Assembly: GCA_937988885.1 (NCBI GenBank) | Contig: CALKHR010000033.1 | Span: 22,970 to 86,969, forward strand | Direction of reading: 5' to 3' | Length of the DNA: 64,000 nucleotides | Origin: an uncultured Roseiflexaceae bacterium | GTDB lineage: Bacteria; Chloroflexota; Chloroflexia; Chloroflexales; Roseiflexaceae | Part shown: positions 35,045-43,690 of the stretch, one piece after another | Layout: each line of letters starts with the position of its first letter | Numbering within the stretch: the stretch's first letter is position 1 | Position numbers and translations under genes: made by a program | Notes under the pieces: generated by a model | The model's database searches: none | What the model was told of the DNA's origin: nothing | Seen by the model: only the letters and a program-made list of their open reading frames with translations

Positions 35045-35926
35045 ATGGAGAGCCAAGCGACTAAGAACGAAGAAAGCGTCTTTTGTGCGCATTGCGATAT
35101 GCCGAACCTTGCCGATGCCGCCTATTGCGTCGATTGTGGTGCGCCGATCCACCCGGAAGCGCAAGCCGCCGTCGCCGCCGCAGCGCAATCGCAGCCGAAA
35201 CCGACGCCCAAACCCATCGCACCACCACTTGCGCCTTCCACCCCACTCACCGATGCTCGGCAGCCCGCTGGCATCACCGTGGCACCCGTCGCGTCGCAGC
35301 CCGCGCCCCAAGCGCCGCCCGTTCAATCAGCGGGCCACTTGGCCAGTTGTGGTGCCTGCGGCATCACCAACCCGGCGGGAGCCGTCTTCTGCGTCAACTG
35401 TGGCACTCTGTTGGGCGTCCCGTCCCGCATCGCGCAGTTCGCGCCATCGCAGTTGGGCGTGCAGACCGGCGCGGCCTCGTCGATGTCGTTCACGCAGAAC
35501 GTGTACGTCAACAATGCTGCCTACGCTCAGCCGCAGATGCAATTGCCCGTCACCGGGCCTTCGTTCCTCATTCGGGCGATCTGGTTCCTGTTCATCGGCC
35601 TCTGGATCGGCCAAGCTTGGCTCGTGGCGGCCTGGCTGCTCAACCTCACGCTGATCGGCCTGCCCTTGGGCATGTGGATGCTCAACCGCATGCCGCAGGT
35701 GATGACGCTACGCCCATCTCCGCCACAGCCTGTCCAACAGCAGAGTCTGGCGCAGAGTTCAGCCACCTTCGCTGTGCGCGCCGTCTACTTCGTGCTGATC
35801 GGCTGGTGGGTCAGCTTCCTGTGGATGCAGTTGGCCTGGCTGATCAGCGCAACCATTATCGGCCTGCCCCTGGCCTTTATGATGTTCGAGCGTGTCGGCA
35901 CGCTGATGACCCTATCCGATTCCTAA
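35045..35926 (+). CDS. Double zinc-ribbon protein with two YccF-type membrane domains
   Basis: The 293-residue protein has a zinc ribbon at about 13-36 (CAHCDMPNLADAAYCVDCG), a 65-residue Pro/Ala linker, a second ribbon at about 100-125 (CGACGITNPAGAVFCVNCG), a spacer, and two repeats of a YccF-like membrane unit (about 175-225 and 242-290), each reading RAxxFxxIG, then AWL, then IIGLPL. The ribbons should be cytoplasmic. AAGGA precedes ATG 35045. Its divergent neighbour also carries double zinc ribbons, so the two may work together at the membrane; that is inference. Confidence 0.75.
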   Translation: MESQATKNEESVFCAHCDMPNLADAAYCVDCGAPIHPEAQAAVAAAAQSQPKPTPKPIAPPLAPSTPLTDARQPAGITVAPVASQPAPQAPPVQSAGHLASCGACGITNPAGAVFCVNCGTLLGVPSRIAQFAPSQLGVQTGAASSMSFTQNVYVNNAAYAQPQMQLPVTGPSFLIRAIWFLFIGLWIGQAWLVAAWLLNLTLIGLPLGMWMLNRMPQVMTLRPSPPQPVQQQSLAQSSATFAVRAVYFVLIGWWVSFLWMQLAWLISATIIGLPLAFMMFERVGTLMTLSDS

Positions 35927-35947
35927 GCAACCGAGTGAAGAGGGGCG

Positions 35948-35973
35948 AACGGGTGGCGAACGCCGCCCGTTTT
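35948..35973 (+). terminator. Terminator of the zinc-ribbon/YccF gene
   Basis: A stem of about 11 bp with one mismatch (35948-35958 with 35961-35971) is followed by TTTTGCATTT, 22 bases after the stop. Confidence 0.7.
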
Positions 35974-36124
35974 GCATTTGGGGAGCAGGATGAGCTACCG
36001 CAGGCCAGCGTTGGACTGCAGCGGTATGGGTTGATTCTGCGGGCTGTGGAGTGCCCGCCACGGCGACTGGCGAGAGGCTTCAGGTAACTACGGCAGTGTG
36101 GGTTGCACAGCGGGCCAGCGCGCC

Positions 36125-36937
36125 CTACCTATCGCGGATAATCGTGCCCTCGCCCTCGGCCTGGCCGAGTAGCGCGCGCTGGAACAGTCCAGGGCTTGGC
36201 CCGATCAACTGCGCACTCAAGCCAGGGTGCGCCATCACCATATTCCACAGCAACTCGACCTTGGCCCGCATACCGCCCGTCACATCGGCACCGTGCGAGC
36301 CTCCAGCGCCCGCCAGCACCTCGCTGATGTTGCTGCGATCGATCAACGGGATGCGTTGCGCATCGGGGTTGCTGCGCGGATCGGCGGTGTACACGCCCGA
36401 TTCGCCCACCAACAACACTCGCTGAGGCCGCAGTTCGTTGATCTGCGACAGGTACACGAGCAGTTGTTCGGTGGAGATGATCGCGCTGCCCTGCATGGCG
36501 TCGAAGGCCACATCGCCGTGGATCACTGGCACCAAGCCCCGTTGCAGCGCCAACGTCACCGTGCGCGTGTCCCATTGGGTCAGTTTGCCGCCCTGACTCT
36601 CGATCGTGACCGACGGCTGCAGCGACAGCGCTGGCACCCCAGCGGCCAGCAGTTCATCGACCACAATGCGGTTCAGGCGCAGCGCCGCCCCCGAGGTGAG
36701 CGCGAAGCCCATCCAATCGGCGTTGGCGGCCAAGCCCCGGTGAATGCCGTAGCGGGCGGCGTAGGTATGCCCGAACGAACCGCTGCCGTGGCCGAGCACG
36801 ATCTGAAGCGTGGAATCGGCCTGGAGGGCCGCGTGCAGTTCGCGGGCCAACTGGCGGATCACGTCGAGATCAGCGGCTTCCTGGCCCGTCTTATCGGTGA
36901 TCACCGAGCCGCCGAGCTTAATGTATGTAAGCGCCAT
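36125..36937 (-). CDS. Isopentenyl phosphate kinase
   Basis: This 270-residue amino-acid-kinase-fold enzyme should phosphorylate isopentenyl phosphate to isopentenyl diphosphate. It has YIKLGGSVITDK at the N-terminus with the conserved Lys, GHGSGSFGHTYA with the glycine loop and the IPK-type His, VIHGDVAFD, and LLVGESGVYTADP with the nucleotide site. IPK occurs in archaea and in some Chloroflexota (reported from Roseiflexus), where it completes an alternative mevalonate route. It starts 7 bases after the UbiA prenyltransferase stop, so the two are co-transcribed. Confidence 0.88.
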   Translation of the reverse strand: MALTYIKLGGSVITDKTGQEAADLDVIRQLARELHAALQADSTLQIVLGHGSGSFGHTYAARYGIHRGLAANADWMGFALTSGAALRLNRIVVDELLAAGVPALSLQPSVTIESQGGKLTQWDTRTVTLALQRGLVPVIHGDVAFDAMQGSAIISTEQLLVYLSQINELRPQRVLLVGESGVYTADPRSNPDAQRIPLIDRSNISEVLAGAGGSHGADVTGGMRAKVELLWNMVMAHPGLSAQLIGPSPGLFQRALLGQAEGEGTIIRDR

Positions 36938-36944
36938 AGTGCAG

Positions 36945-37916
36945 TTACCGATAATAGAACAGCAACGCAAGCACCATCAAGCCGTAGAGGACAATATCGA
37001 TCGCGAGTGGGCGGTCCTTCAGCACCAACTCTTCGGGGCTGCCGCCGCCGCCATGATGGTGAATGAGGTAGATATAGCGGAAGATGCCGTACACGACGAA
37101 CGGCACGGTCAGCAACATCACCGGGTAGGGCGTGAGCTTCAGCGACGTGGAGGTTGTGGTGAACAGCGTGTAGGCGATGATCGTCGCCGCCGTCACGATC
37201 GAGATCAACTGGTCGAGCATAGGCACCGAATACTCGTCGAGAATATGGCGGTGCTCGGTTGCTCCCTCTTCCAGCAGCACGAGCTCGGCGCGGCGCTTGC
37301 CCAAGCCCAGGAACAGCGCCAGCAAGCCCATACAGATCAGCAGCCACGATGAAATCGGGATATCGAGCACGATCGCACCGGCGACAGCTCGTAAGACGAA
37401 ACCTGCCGCGATCGTGAAGATATCGAGGATCACGATGTTCTTGAGGAAGTAGGTGTAGAGCAGACCTTGGATGACGATGTAGGCGAGGATCACACTCAAC
37501 AGGCCGAAGTCGAGCTCTTGAAAGCGCAACGTGTACGGATCAAGGCTATCGAGCAGGAGCGCGCCGGGCAGTGTGATCACCATCATCAGCACCGCCGCGA
37601 TGACAGCCACGTTGGGCCGCAACTTGCCGGAGGCGAGTGGCCGTTTGCGTTTTTTGGGGTGTGCCCGATCCTTTTCGATATCAACAATATCATTCACAAG
37701 GTAGATCGAGCCAGCCGCCATACAAAAGAGTGCAAATGTGCCGATCGTCAGTAAAACAGCTTGAGGAATAGTCCAAAAACGTTCTTCAGAAAATGCAAGC
37801 GCTGCAAAAACAAAAATATTTTTGATCCACTGCCGTGGCCGTATAGCGCGCAATAATTGGTAAAACATTGCTGCTCCACGTGCAGGGGTTGCATCAAATT
37901 CAATTGAACGAGCCAT
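36945..37916 (-). CDS. UbiA-family prenyltransferase, decaprenyl-phosphate phosphoribosyltransferase-like
   Basis: The 323-residue polytopic protein has the UbiA first Asp-rich motif NDIVDIEKDRAHPKKRKRPLASG (about 74-96) and a second region with LGLGKRRAELVLLEEG typical of the decaprenyl-phosphate phosphoribosyltransferase (UbiA/DPPR) subgroup, plus about eight membrane segments. Such enzymes join PRPP or another acceptor to a polyprenyl phosphate for envelope sugar donors. AGGAGG lies 11 bases before ATG 37916; ATG 37868 is an alternative start. It leads an operon with isopentenyl phosphate kinase. Confidence 0.85.
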   Translation of the reverse strand: MARSIEFDATPARGAAMFYQLLRAIRPRQWIKNIFVFAALAFSEERFWTIPQAVLLTIGTFALFCMAAGSIYLVNDIVDIEKDRAHPKKRKRPLASGKLRPNVAVIAAVLMMVITLPGALLLDSLDPYTLRFQELDFGLLSVILAYIVIQGLLYTYFLKNIVILDIFTIAAGFVLRAVAGAIVLDIPISSWLLICMGLLALFLGLGKRRAELVLLEEGATEHRHILDEYSVPMLDQLISIVTAATIIAYTLFTTTSTSLKLTPYPVMLLTVPFVVYGIFRYIYLIHHHGGGGSPEELVLKDRPLAIDIVLYGLMVLALLFYYR

Positions 37917-37952
37917 ATACTCTTTACGCCTCCTCTGTGCCTATGCGGGGGT

Positions 37953-37981
37953 ATTCTAACGTAGGCGTTAGTATGCGTCAA
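37953..37981 (-). promoter_or_regulatory. Promoter of the prenyltransferase/IPK operon
   Basis: On the minus strand TTGACG (37976-37981) and TAGAAT (37953-37958) are separated by exactly 17 bases. Confidence 0.65.
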
Positions 37982-37989
37982 CCAATACC

Positions 37990-38018
37990 TTGACAGTGAT
38001 GGAGAATGCTTGTACCCT
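37990..38018 (+). promoter_or_regulatory. Promoter of the VTT gene
   Basis: A perfect TTGACA (37990-37995) lies 17 bases from a weak TACCCT -10 box (38013-38018). It is back to back with the prenyltransferase promoter. Confidence 0.4.
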
Positions 38019-38068
38019 GATCGTCGGCATTGCGCAAGCATGCCCACTTCTTTTGCGCAGGAATAGGA

Positions 38069-38656
38069 ATGATTAACGATAAACCTCTTGCACAAGCGCT
38101 TCGCGACGATGCACCCTCTACGGCCCCAATCCTTTCGCGTGGCTCTATCGCTATGCTGGCTGGGACCGCATTGATGATTATAGTGTTGTACATGGTGCCC
38201 GCTGATCTGATGGAACAGTTGGGCTCGTACGGCTATTTGGGCGTTTTTCTACTCACACTCTTCTCAAGCGCGATGATCGTGATCCCATCGCCCGCGTTGG
38301 GTGCGGTGGCGTTGGGCGGCAAAGTCCTGAACCCCTGGTTGGTCGGGTTGGTGGGTGGCGTCGCGGCGGGTCTGGGAGAGATCACTGGCTACTTGGCGGG
38401 CCGTGGCGGCAGCGAAGTCGCGCAGCGCTCGCGTTTCTACGAGCCGATCAAGCGCTGGGTGGAGCGCTGGGGCAGCCTCACGATTTTTGTGCTGGCATTC
38501 GTGCCCGGCCCCGCCCTCGATGTGGCGGGTCTCGCCGCCGGAACGATGCGGATGCCGTTCAGCCGTTTTCTGTGCTCCTGTATGGCGGGGAAAATATTGC
38601 GCATGATTCTTGTAGCCTGGCTTGGGCACTACGTAGCACTGGTTTGGCCGAGTTGA
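38069..38656 (+). CDS. VTT-domain (DedA/SNARE-associated-like) membrane protein
   Basis: The 195-residue protein has about five hydrophobic segments and the VTT core: SYGYLGVFLLTLFSSAMIVIPSPA, GGVAAGLGEITGYLAGRGG, and FVLAFVPGPALDVAGLAAGTMRMPFSRFL, with the conserved Glu/Gly and Arg positions of the DedA superfamily. These proteins are implicated in lipid flipping and membrane homeostasis. ATG 38069 is preceded by GGAATAGGA. It is followed after 6 bases by rdgB, so the two are an operon. Confidence 0.78.
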   Translation: MINDKPLAQALRDDAPSTAPILSRGSIAMLAGTALMIIVLYMVPADLMEQLGSYGYLGVFLLTLFSSAMIVIPSPALGAVALGGKVLNPWLVGLVGGVAAGLGEITGYLAGRGGSEVAQRSRFYEPIKRWVERWGSLTIFVLAFVPGPALDVAGLAAGTMRMPFSRFLCSCMAGKILRMILVAWLGHYVALVWPS

Positions 38657-38662
38657 GGAGGA

Positions 38663-39280
38663 ATGATGACAACGGTTCTGATCGCAACGACGAATCAACA
38701 TAAACTGCAGGAATACGGGGGCATCTTCGCTGGCTTGCCGATCGAGTTGCGTTCGCTGCGCGACGTTGGCATCACCGACGATGTGGAGGAGACCGGCTCG
38801 ACCTTCGCCGAGAATGCGATGTTGAAAGCCACCTACTACGCGCAGCGCAGCGGCATGGTGACGCTCGCCGACGACTCGGGCCTGGAGATCGCCGCGCTGA
38901 ACGGCGAGCCGGGCATCTATTCGCACCGCTACGCTGGCCCAAACGCCACCGACGCTGATCGGAACAACTTGGTGTTGAAGAAGCTCGAAGGCGTGCCGTT
39001 CCACGAGCGCCTCGCGCGCTTCGTCTGCACCATCGCGCTCGTGCGCCCCGATGGCACCTCCGAGCTTGTCGAGGGCATTCTGCCCGGTGTGATCGAGTTC
39101 GAGCCGCGTGGCACGTACGGCTTCGGCTACGATCCCATCTTTTACCTGCTCGACGAGAATGTAACGCTGGCCGAGTTGCCGCCCGAGCGCAAAAACCAGA
39201 TCAGCCATCGCGCGCGGGCCGCTACCCTGGCACGCGAGGTGCTGGCCCGTTGGACGCAGGAAGGCGTGTTCGGGAGCTAA
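38663..39280 (+). CDS. rdgB: XTP/dITP diphosphatase (RdgB/HAM1 family)
   Basis: The 205-residue enzyme removes non-canonical purine nucleotides (dITP, XTP) from the pool. It has LIATTNQHKLQEY at the N-terminus, TFAENAMLKATYYA, the DDSGLEIAALNGEPGIYSHRYAG motif, GYGFGYDPIF-like YGFGYDPIF and SHRARA near the end. GAGGAGG lies directly upstream; the first ATG 38663 and second ATG 38666 are both possible. Its stop overlaps the stop of the convergent histidine kinase by 4 bases. Confidence 0.93.
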   Translation: MMTTVLIATTNQHKLQEYGGIFAGLPIELRSLRDVGITDDVEETGSTFAENAMLKATYYAQRSGMVTLADDSGLEIAALNGEPGIYSHRYAGPNATDADRNNLVLKKLEGVPFHERLARFVCTIALVRPDGTSELVEGILPGVIEFEPRGTYGFGYDPIFYLLDENVTLAELPPERKNQISHRARAATLAREVLARWTQEGVFGS

Positions 39281-41076
39281 ACGGCGTGGTGTCGCTCCTG
39301 CTCGCTATGCCAGGCCGGTAGGTCGACATAAAACGTCGTGCCCTGGTTGAGTTGACTGCTGAAGCTGATCGTTCCGCCGAGTTGCTCGACGATCGCTTTG
39401 GTGATGCTGAGCCCCAAGCCGGTGCCGCCCTTCTGTCGCGAATCCGAGGCATCGGCTTGAGCGAACTTCTCAAAGATGTGCCGATAGAACGCTTTGGGGA
39501 TACCGCTGCCGTGATCCGTTATCCAGATGCGGTAGTTGTCGTTGGGAAGGTGCTTCACCCCGATCTCAACCACGCTGTTGGGCGGCGAGAACTTAGCGGC
39601 GTTCGAGAGCAGGTTGGTGAACACCTGCATCAGGCGGTCGGGGTCGGCGTGGACTATCGCATTGGGCACCCGATGCGTCAACTCAAACGTGACTTTGTAC
39701 TGCGTGCCATAGGCGGCATTCGCCTCGATGGTCTGCTCGATCAAGTTGGTGAGTTCGGTCGGCTGCATATTCATCACGAGGCGGCCCGCCTCGATCCGTT
39801 CGATATCGAGCAGATCGTTGATCAGGCTCAGCAGGCGGTCGGTGTTGCGCAGCGCGATCGAGAGCATCGAATGGGCGGTGGGGGGCAATTGGCCCGCCGC
39901 CTCGCCGATCAGCAGGCCGAGCGAGCCGCGAATCGACGTCAGCGGCGTGCGCAACTCGTGGCTCACGATCGAGATGAACTGGTTCTTCATATCTTCGACC
40001 TCTTGACGCGCGGTGACATCGCGAGAGATGCCGATGATGCCCGTCACCCTGCCGTTCTGATCGATGATCGGCGCCTTGGTGGCCGAGAGCCAACGCGGTT
40101 GACCATCGGGGGTTGGGTTATACTCAATGCGGTCGATCAGCGGTTGGCGAGTAGCAATGATCTGCCGCTCCTCGTTGAACGAATTCTGCGATAGCTCGTC
40201 GTTCTTGAAATCGAAATCGGTTTTGCCAACCGCTTGTTCAGGGTTGTCGAGCCCGAGCAGGGCAGCTTTGGCACGGTTGATGCGGATAAAACGCGACTCG
40301 GTATCCTTGAAGTAGATCATATCGGGGCTATTGTCCATCAAGGTGTGCAGCAGGTCGCGTTCGTAGACGAGCGCTTGTTCGAGGCGATGGCGCTCCTTCA
40401 GTTCTTGCTCAAGCTCCTCCTTAGCTTGTGAGAGTTCCTGAGTGTGCGCTTCGAGCGATTGGCGGATCTGCGTAAGCTCCTGTTGGCGGGTAAGCATATC
40501 GTTGAACACGCTGTGAAGCGTTGAGACGAACTGATCGAGGAAGAAGCCCGCCAAGCAAGCGATCAGCGCAAAGGTTATAATGGTAAAGATCGGCGATGGT
40601 CGATAGAATTGAATCGTATCGAGCCGAGCAATATCGAGGAGTACCATACTGATCACGATCAGAATCGTGGCTGGCACAGTCACCAGAAGCCCACGCCGAC
40701 CCGCCAGAAACCCCGCCATAATGATCGGCAGTATCAGGCTGCTAAGCGTTTCGGCAGCGTAATCCAGTCCCCATTCGAGGGCATTGACGCCCGTCGCGAA
40801 GAGCAATGCTCCTATCACCAACCATGAGGCGGTTTTGGTGTACTCGTGACGATAGAGCCATAGACCACAGAGGTTGCCGCCGATCATGATCAAGAGGACA
40901 CATACGTTAAGTGGTGTATTTGGATCAGTTGCTGTTGTTGCAAGTGTGATAGCCAACATGATGACGCTTGCAATGATTTGAGCTATCATCATCAGTTGGA
41001 TGAAGGGCGCAAGGCGAAGCATCACAGGATCTTTTTGAGGAATATTAGTAAGCCAACGTTTCATATCGTGCCACAT
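39277..41076 (-). CDS. Membrane PAS sensor histidine kinase, orphan
   Basis: The 599-residue kinase has an N-terminal membrane module of about six helices (about 22-190), a coiled coil (about 195-245), a PAS domain (about 250-370, with NSPDMIYFKDTESRFIRIN and GISRDVTARQ), a HisKA domain with SHELRTPLTSIRG (about 382-394) and a HATPase domain with N, G1 (DHGSGIP) and G2 (GGTGLGLSI) boxes. The phospho-accepting His is the one in SHELRTP. No response regulator is adjacent. ATG 41076 is preceded by GAGGTG. Signal unknown. Confidence 0.9.
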   Translation of the reverse strand: MWHDMKRWLTNIPQKDPVMLRLAPFIQLMMIAQIIASVIMLAITLATTATDPNTPLNVCVLLIMIGGNLCGLWLYRHEYTKTASWLVIGALLFATGVNALEWGLDYAAETLSSLILPIIMAGFLAGRRGLLVTVPATILIVISMVLLDIARLDTIQFYRPSPIFTIITFALIACLAGFFLDQFVSTLHSVFNDMLTRQQELTQIRQSLEAHTQELSQAKEELEQELKERHRLEQALVYERDLLHTLMDNSPDMIYFKDTESRFIRINRAKAALLGLDNPEQAVGKTDFDFKNDELSQNSFNEERQIIATRQPLIDRIEYNPTPDGQPRWLSATKAPIIDQNGRVTGIIGISRDVTARQEVEDMKNQFISIVSHELRTPLTSIRGSLGLLIGEAAGQLPPTAHSMLSIALRNTDRLLSLINDLLDIERIEAGRLVMNMQPTELTNLIEQTIEANAAYGTQYKVTFELTHRVPNAIVHADPDRLMQVFTNLLSNAAKFSPPNSVVEIGVKHLPNDNYRIWITDHGSGIPKAFYRHIFEKFAQADASDSRQKGGTGLGLSITKAIVEQLGGTISFSSQLNQGTTFYVDLPAWHSEQERHHAV

Positions 41077-41410
41077 TGAAACACCTCGTTGATATGACCG
41101 GGGTGTGCCAAAGTGGATGAGCCCCGTGTTCACAGGTGGGTTTCTATACTATACGATGATTGTGAAGAAAAGTATAACAAAAATATGAAAAATCTTTGAA
41201 GAAAACTATTTATGTGCATATATGTGTCGATAGTTCCATTTTATTGTACTCTCACATGTGCTACCGTACTATGGATTAAAGTGTACATTATCGTGCGTTT
41301 ACTCGTGTGTGGTAAGCGCAATGAATCGGCAGAACATGGCTTCTTGATGCAGATCTGTCGCCATGCTTCCAATTTCCGCAGCCTAACGGCAGTGGTTGGA
41401 GAGGTATTTG
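41077..41410. other. Divergent intergenic region, about 330 bases
   Basis: It separates the leftward kinase from the rightward methyltransferase. A leftward TATAGT box lies near 41146-41151. The rest is AT-rich and I see no gene. Confidence 0.5.
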
Positions 41411-42199
41411 ATGAGTGCTCTTCCGCAGTTGCTTCACGACGATGGCACACCCGATTGGGAAGCGCTTTTTCAGATCTACGAGTTTGATCAGTATCGCGAT
41501 TACGCTGCTGAACTGACGCGCCAAGAGGTCGATTTTATCGAGACGGCTTTAGATCTCCGCGAGGATGCGGCGTTGTTGGATGTCGCTTGTGGTGGTGGTC
41601 GGCACGTGTTGGAGTTGGCGCGGCGCGGCTACTCGATCGAGGGTTTGGAGGCTAGCGCAACGCTGGTGGCCTACGCCTCGCGTTGCGCCTACGAGGATGC
41701 CACCCGAGCGCGCTTTGTGCAGGGCGATATGCGCACGCTCGACTACGAGCAGCAGTTCGATGGTGTGCTGGTGATGAACAGCAGCTTGGGCTTCTTCGAG
41801 GACACGGTGAACCGGGAGACGTTGCAGCGCATCGCGGGTGCGCTGGTCGATGGCGGCAAACTGCTGATCCAATGCCTGAATCCCTACCAGATCGCCTCGT
41901 ACCTGCAGGGCTTTCGGAACGGTTGGCACCCGTTGGCTGGTGGCTATCTGTTGCGCGATGCGCACTTCGAGCCGCGCACGGCCACCTTGCACATTGACTA
42001 TCGCTTTGTACTGCCACAACATGGCGTCGATGCGAAACATCCCGGCGATCGGATTCGCCTGTATGGCTACCCCGAGCTAACAGCGATGCTACGTTCGGTG
42101 GGGTTGCGCCCAACCGCCGTCTTTGGCGATGCGGTGATGCCATCGGTGCCCTTTGAAGAAGATAGTCAATGGCAGGTGATCGTAGCGGTCAAGAGCTAA
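41411..42199 (+). CDS. Class I SAM-dependent methyltransferase
   Basis: The 262-residue protein has a class I methyltransferase core: motif I LLDVACGGGRHVLELARRG (about 57-75), IEGLEAS for the acidic strand-2 region, VQGDMRTLDYEQQFDGVLVMNSSLGFF for motifs around strand 4. The N-terminal WEALFQIYEFDQYRDYA and the SSLGFF segment recall methyltransferase-25-type proteins of small-molecule or lipid substrates; the substrate is unknown. GGAGAGG precedes ATG 41411. A hairpin follows the stop. Confidence 0.8.
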   Translation: MSALPQLLHDDGTPDWEALFQIYEFDQYRDYAAELTRQEVDFIETALDLREDAALLDVACGGGRHVLELARRGYSIEGLEASATLVAYASRCAYEDATRARFVQGDMRTLDYEQQFDGVLVMNSSLGFFEDTVNRETLQRIAGALVDGGKLLIQCLNPYQIASYLQGFRNGWHPLAGGYLLRDAHFEPRTATLHIDYRFVLPQHGVDAKHPGDRIRLYGYPELTAMLRSVGLRPTAVFGDAVMPSVPFEEDSQWQVIVAVKS

Positions 42200-42206
42200 C
42201 AAGAGC

Positions 42207-42245
42207 GTGTGATGCCGATGCGCTACCACACGCTCGGCATCACAC
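42207..42245. terminator. Terminator between convergent genes
   Basis: A 15-bp stem with a one-base bulge (42207-42222 with 42231-42245) and an 8-base loop lies between the methyltransferase and the convergent lipoprotein gene. An alternative 9-bp pairing (GAGCGTGTG with CACACGCTC) overlaps it. Confidence 0.7.
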
Positions 42246-42273
42246 AAACATTGTTCCGCGTCCGATGGTCGGA

Positions 42274-43569
42274 TCAGTTGCTCGTTAGCCGATAGATAGC
42301 GCCGTTCAGGTCGAGCAGATACAGTTCCCCGCTGTGGTCCCTGCCGAACGAGCTGATATTGATATCGGTTTCGAGCAGCTTCTGCATCTCCCACTGATTT
42401 GTGGCGGTTGGGCGCAATCCCCACACATTGCCGCTACAGTAATCGCCGAACAGGTAGGTGCCCTGGAGCCCCGCCACTGCTTCACCGCGATAGACGTACC
42501 CGCCCGTCACCGAGCAGCCCTCGCTATGATCGTAGACGCCGATCGGCATCGCCAAGCCATCGGTATCGCAGGACTTGCTTCTGAAGCAGTCGTTCCCTTC
42601 GGTGATATTCCAGCCGTAGTTGACTCCGGCGCGATCGAACGGCTGGCGGTTGATCTCCTCGTAGGTGTTCTGCCCCACATCGGCCACGTACAGGTCGCCC
42701 GTGACCGAATCGAACGAGAAGCGCCACGGATTGCGCAACCCCCACGCCCAGATCTCTGGCCGTCCATCGGCACCATCGGCCCACGGGTTGTCGTACGGGA
42801 TGGTGTACGGCTCGCCCTGATCGACGTTGATGCGCAGGATTTTCCCGAGCAGCGATTGGAGATTTTGGGCGTGCCCCTGTGGGTCACCGCCGCTGCCACC
42901 ATCGCCCATGCCGATGTAGAGGTTGCCGTCCGGCCCGAAGTCGATCTGGCCGCCATTGTGGTTGCGGTAGGGCTGTTCGATGTTCAACAGCACCATCTCA
43001 CTATCGGCGTCCGCGCGCTCCGCATCGGCGGTGTAGCGCGACACCACGGTATCGCCGTTTTCATCGGTGTAGTTCACGAACAGCCAATTCTTCTGCGGGA
43101 ATTGCGGGTGGAAGGCCACGCTCAGCAACCCCTGCTCGCTTCCGCCCGATTCCACGCGGTCGGTGATATCGAGATAGACGCGGGTGCTGCTCTGCTCCTG
43201 ATCGAAGACGATCACGCGGCCCGCCTTCTCGACCACGAACAGTTCTTCGATGCCCGGCGCCGTGGTGAGGTAGACCGGGCTCTCGAACGTGGTGTCGAGT
43301 TGCTGCACGCTCAGATTGAGTTGATCGAGCGAGGCTACCGGCGCGCTAGTTGGCGCAGGCTCGGCGGGTGGCGGTGAGGCTTCGGCGGTGGGCTGCGCGA
43401 CGTTAGGAGCCGTTGGTGTGGGCGCATCGGTTGGCGGTAGGCTGGTGGGCACAGGCACGCGCGTATTGGTGTCGGATGAGAGCGGGTTGCTGGCTTCGGG
43501 GCCGCTGGCACAGCCTGCCAACATGGCGATGGCGAGTAGGCTGCCGAACAAGCGTGGTTTGAATCGCAT
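42274..43569 (-). CDS. PQQ-dependent sugar dehydrogenase-like lipoprotein (GSDH family)
   Basis: The 431-residue protein has a lipoprotein signal with lipobox LAGC, a 55-residue Pro/Thr/Ala linker, then a six-bladed propeller of the soluble glucose/aldose sugar dehydrogenase family: SPVYLTTAPG, EQGLLSVAFHPQFPQKNWLFVNYT, RNHNGGQIDFGPDGNLYIGMGDGG, WAWGLRNPWRFSFD, and DVGQNTYEEIN. Such proteins oxidise sugars with PQQ, although many homologues have not been shown to. The RNHNGG and GLRNPWR motifs of the active site are intact. GAGGAAC precedes the ATG. Confidence 0.85.
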   Translation of the reverse strand: MRFKPRLFGSLLAIAMLAGCASGPEASNPLSSDTNTRVPVPTSLPPTDAPTPTAPNVAQPTAEASPPPAEPAPTSAPVASLDQLNLSVQQLDTTFESPVYLTTAPGIEELFVVEKAGRVIVFDQEQSSTRVYLDITDRVESGGSEQGLLSVAFHPQFPQKNWLFVNYTDENGDTVVSRYTADAERADADSEMVLLNIEQPYRNHNGGQIDFGPDGNLYIGMGDGGSGGDPQGHAQNLQSLLGKILRINVDQGEPYTIPYDNPWADGADGRPEIWAWGLRNPWRFSFDSVTGDLYVADVGQNTYEEINRQPFDRAGVNYGWNITEGNDCFRSKSCDTDGLAMPIGVYDHSEGCSVTGGYVYRGEAVAGLQGTYLFGDYCSGNVWGLRPTATNQWEMQKLLETDINISSFGRDHSGELYLLDLNGAIYRLTSN

Positions 43570-43615
43570 ATTGTTCCTCTTGATACCGCTGCATGGCGGC
43601 AGTCGCTACGTGAAC

Positions 43616-43657
43616 AAAAACTGGTGACCTCCTGCGAAGCAAGCAAGAGACCACCAG
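43616..43657 (-). terminator. Terminator of the PMT-like glycosyltransferase gene
   Basis: CTGGTG at 43621 pairs with CACCAG ending 43656, with further pairing inside. Read leftward the stem is followed by TTTTTGTTC. Confidence 0.75.
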
Positions 43658-43690
43658 TGTATTGTACCGTTTGAAGTGCGTGTTTTGGGT

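Noticed and set aside
42334..43377. 347-codon plus-strand frame opposite the sugar dehydrogenase-like gene
   Set aside because: Antisense shadow without a ribosome-binding site or recognisable fold.
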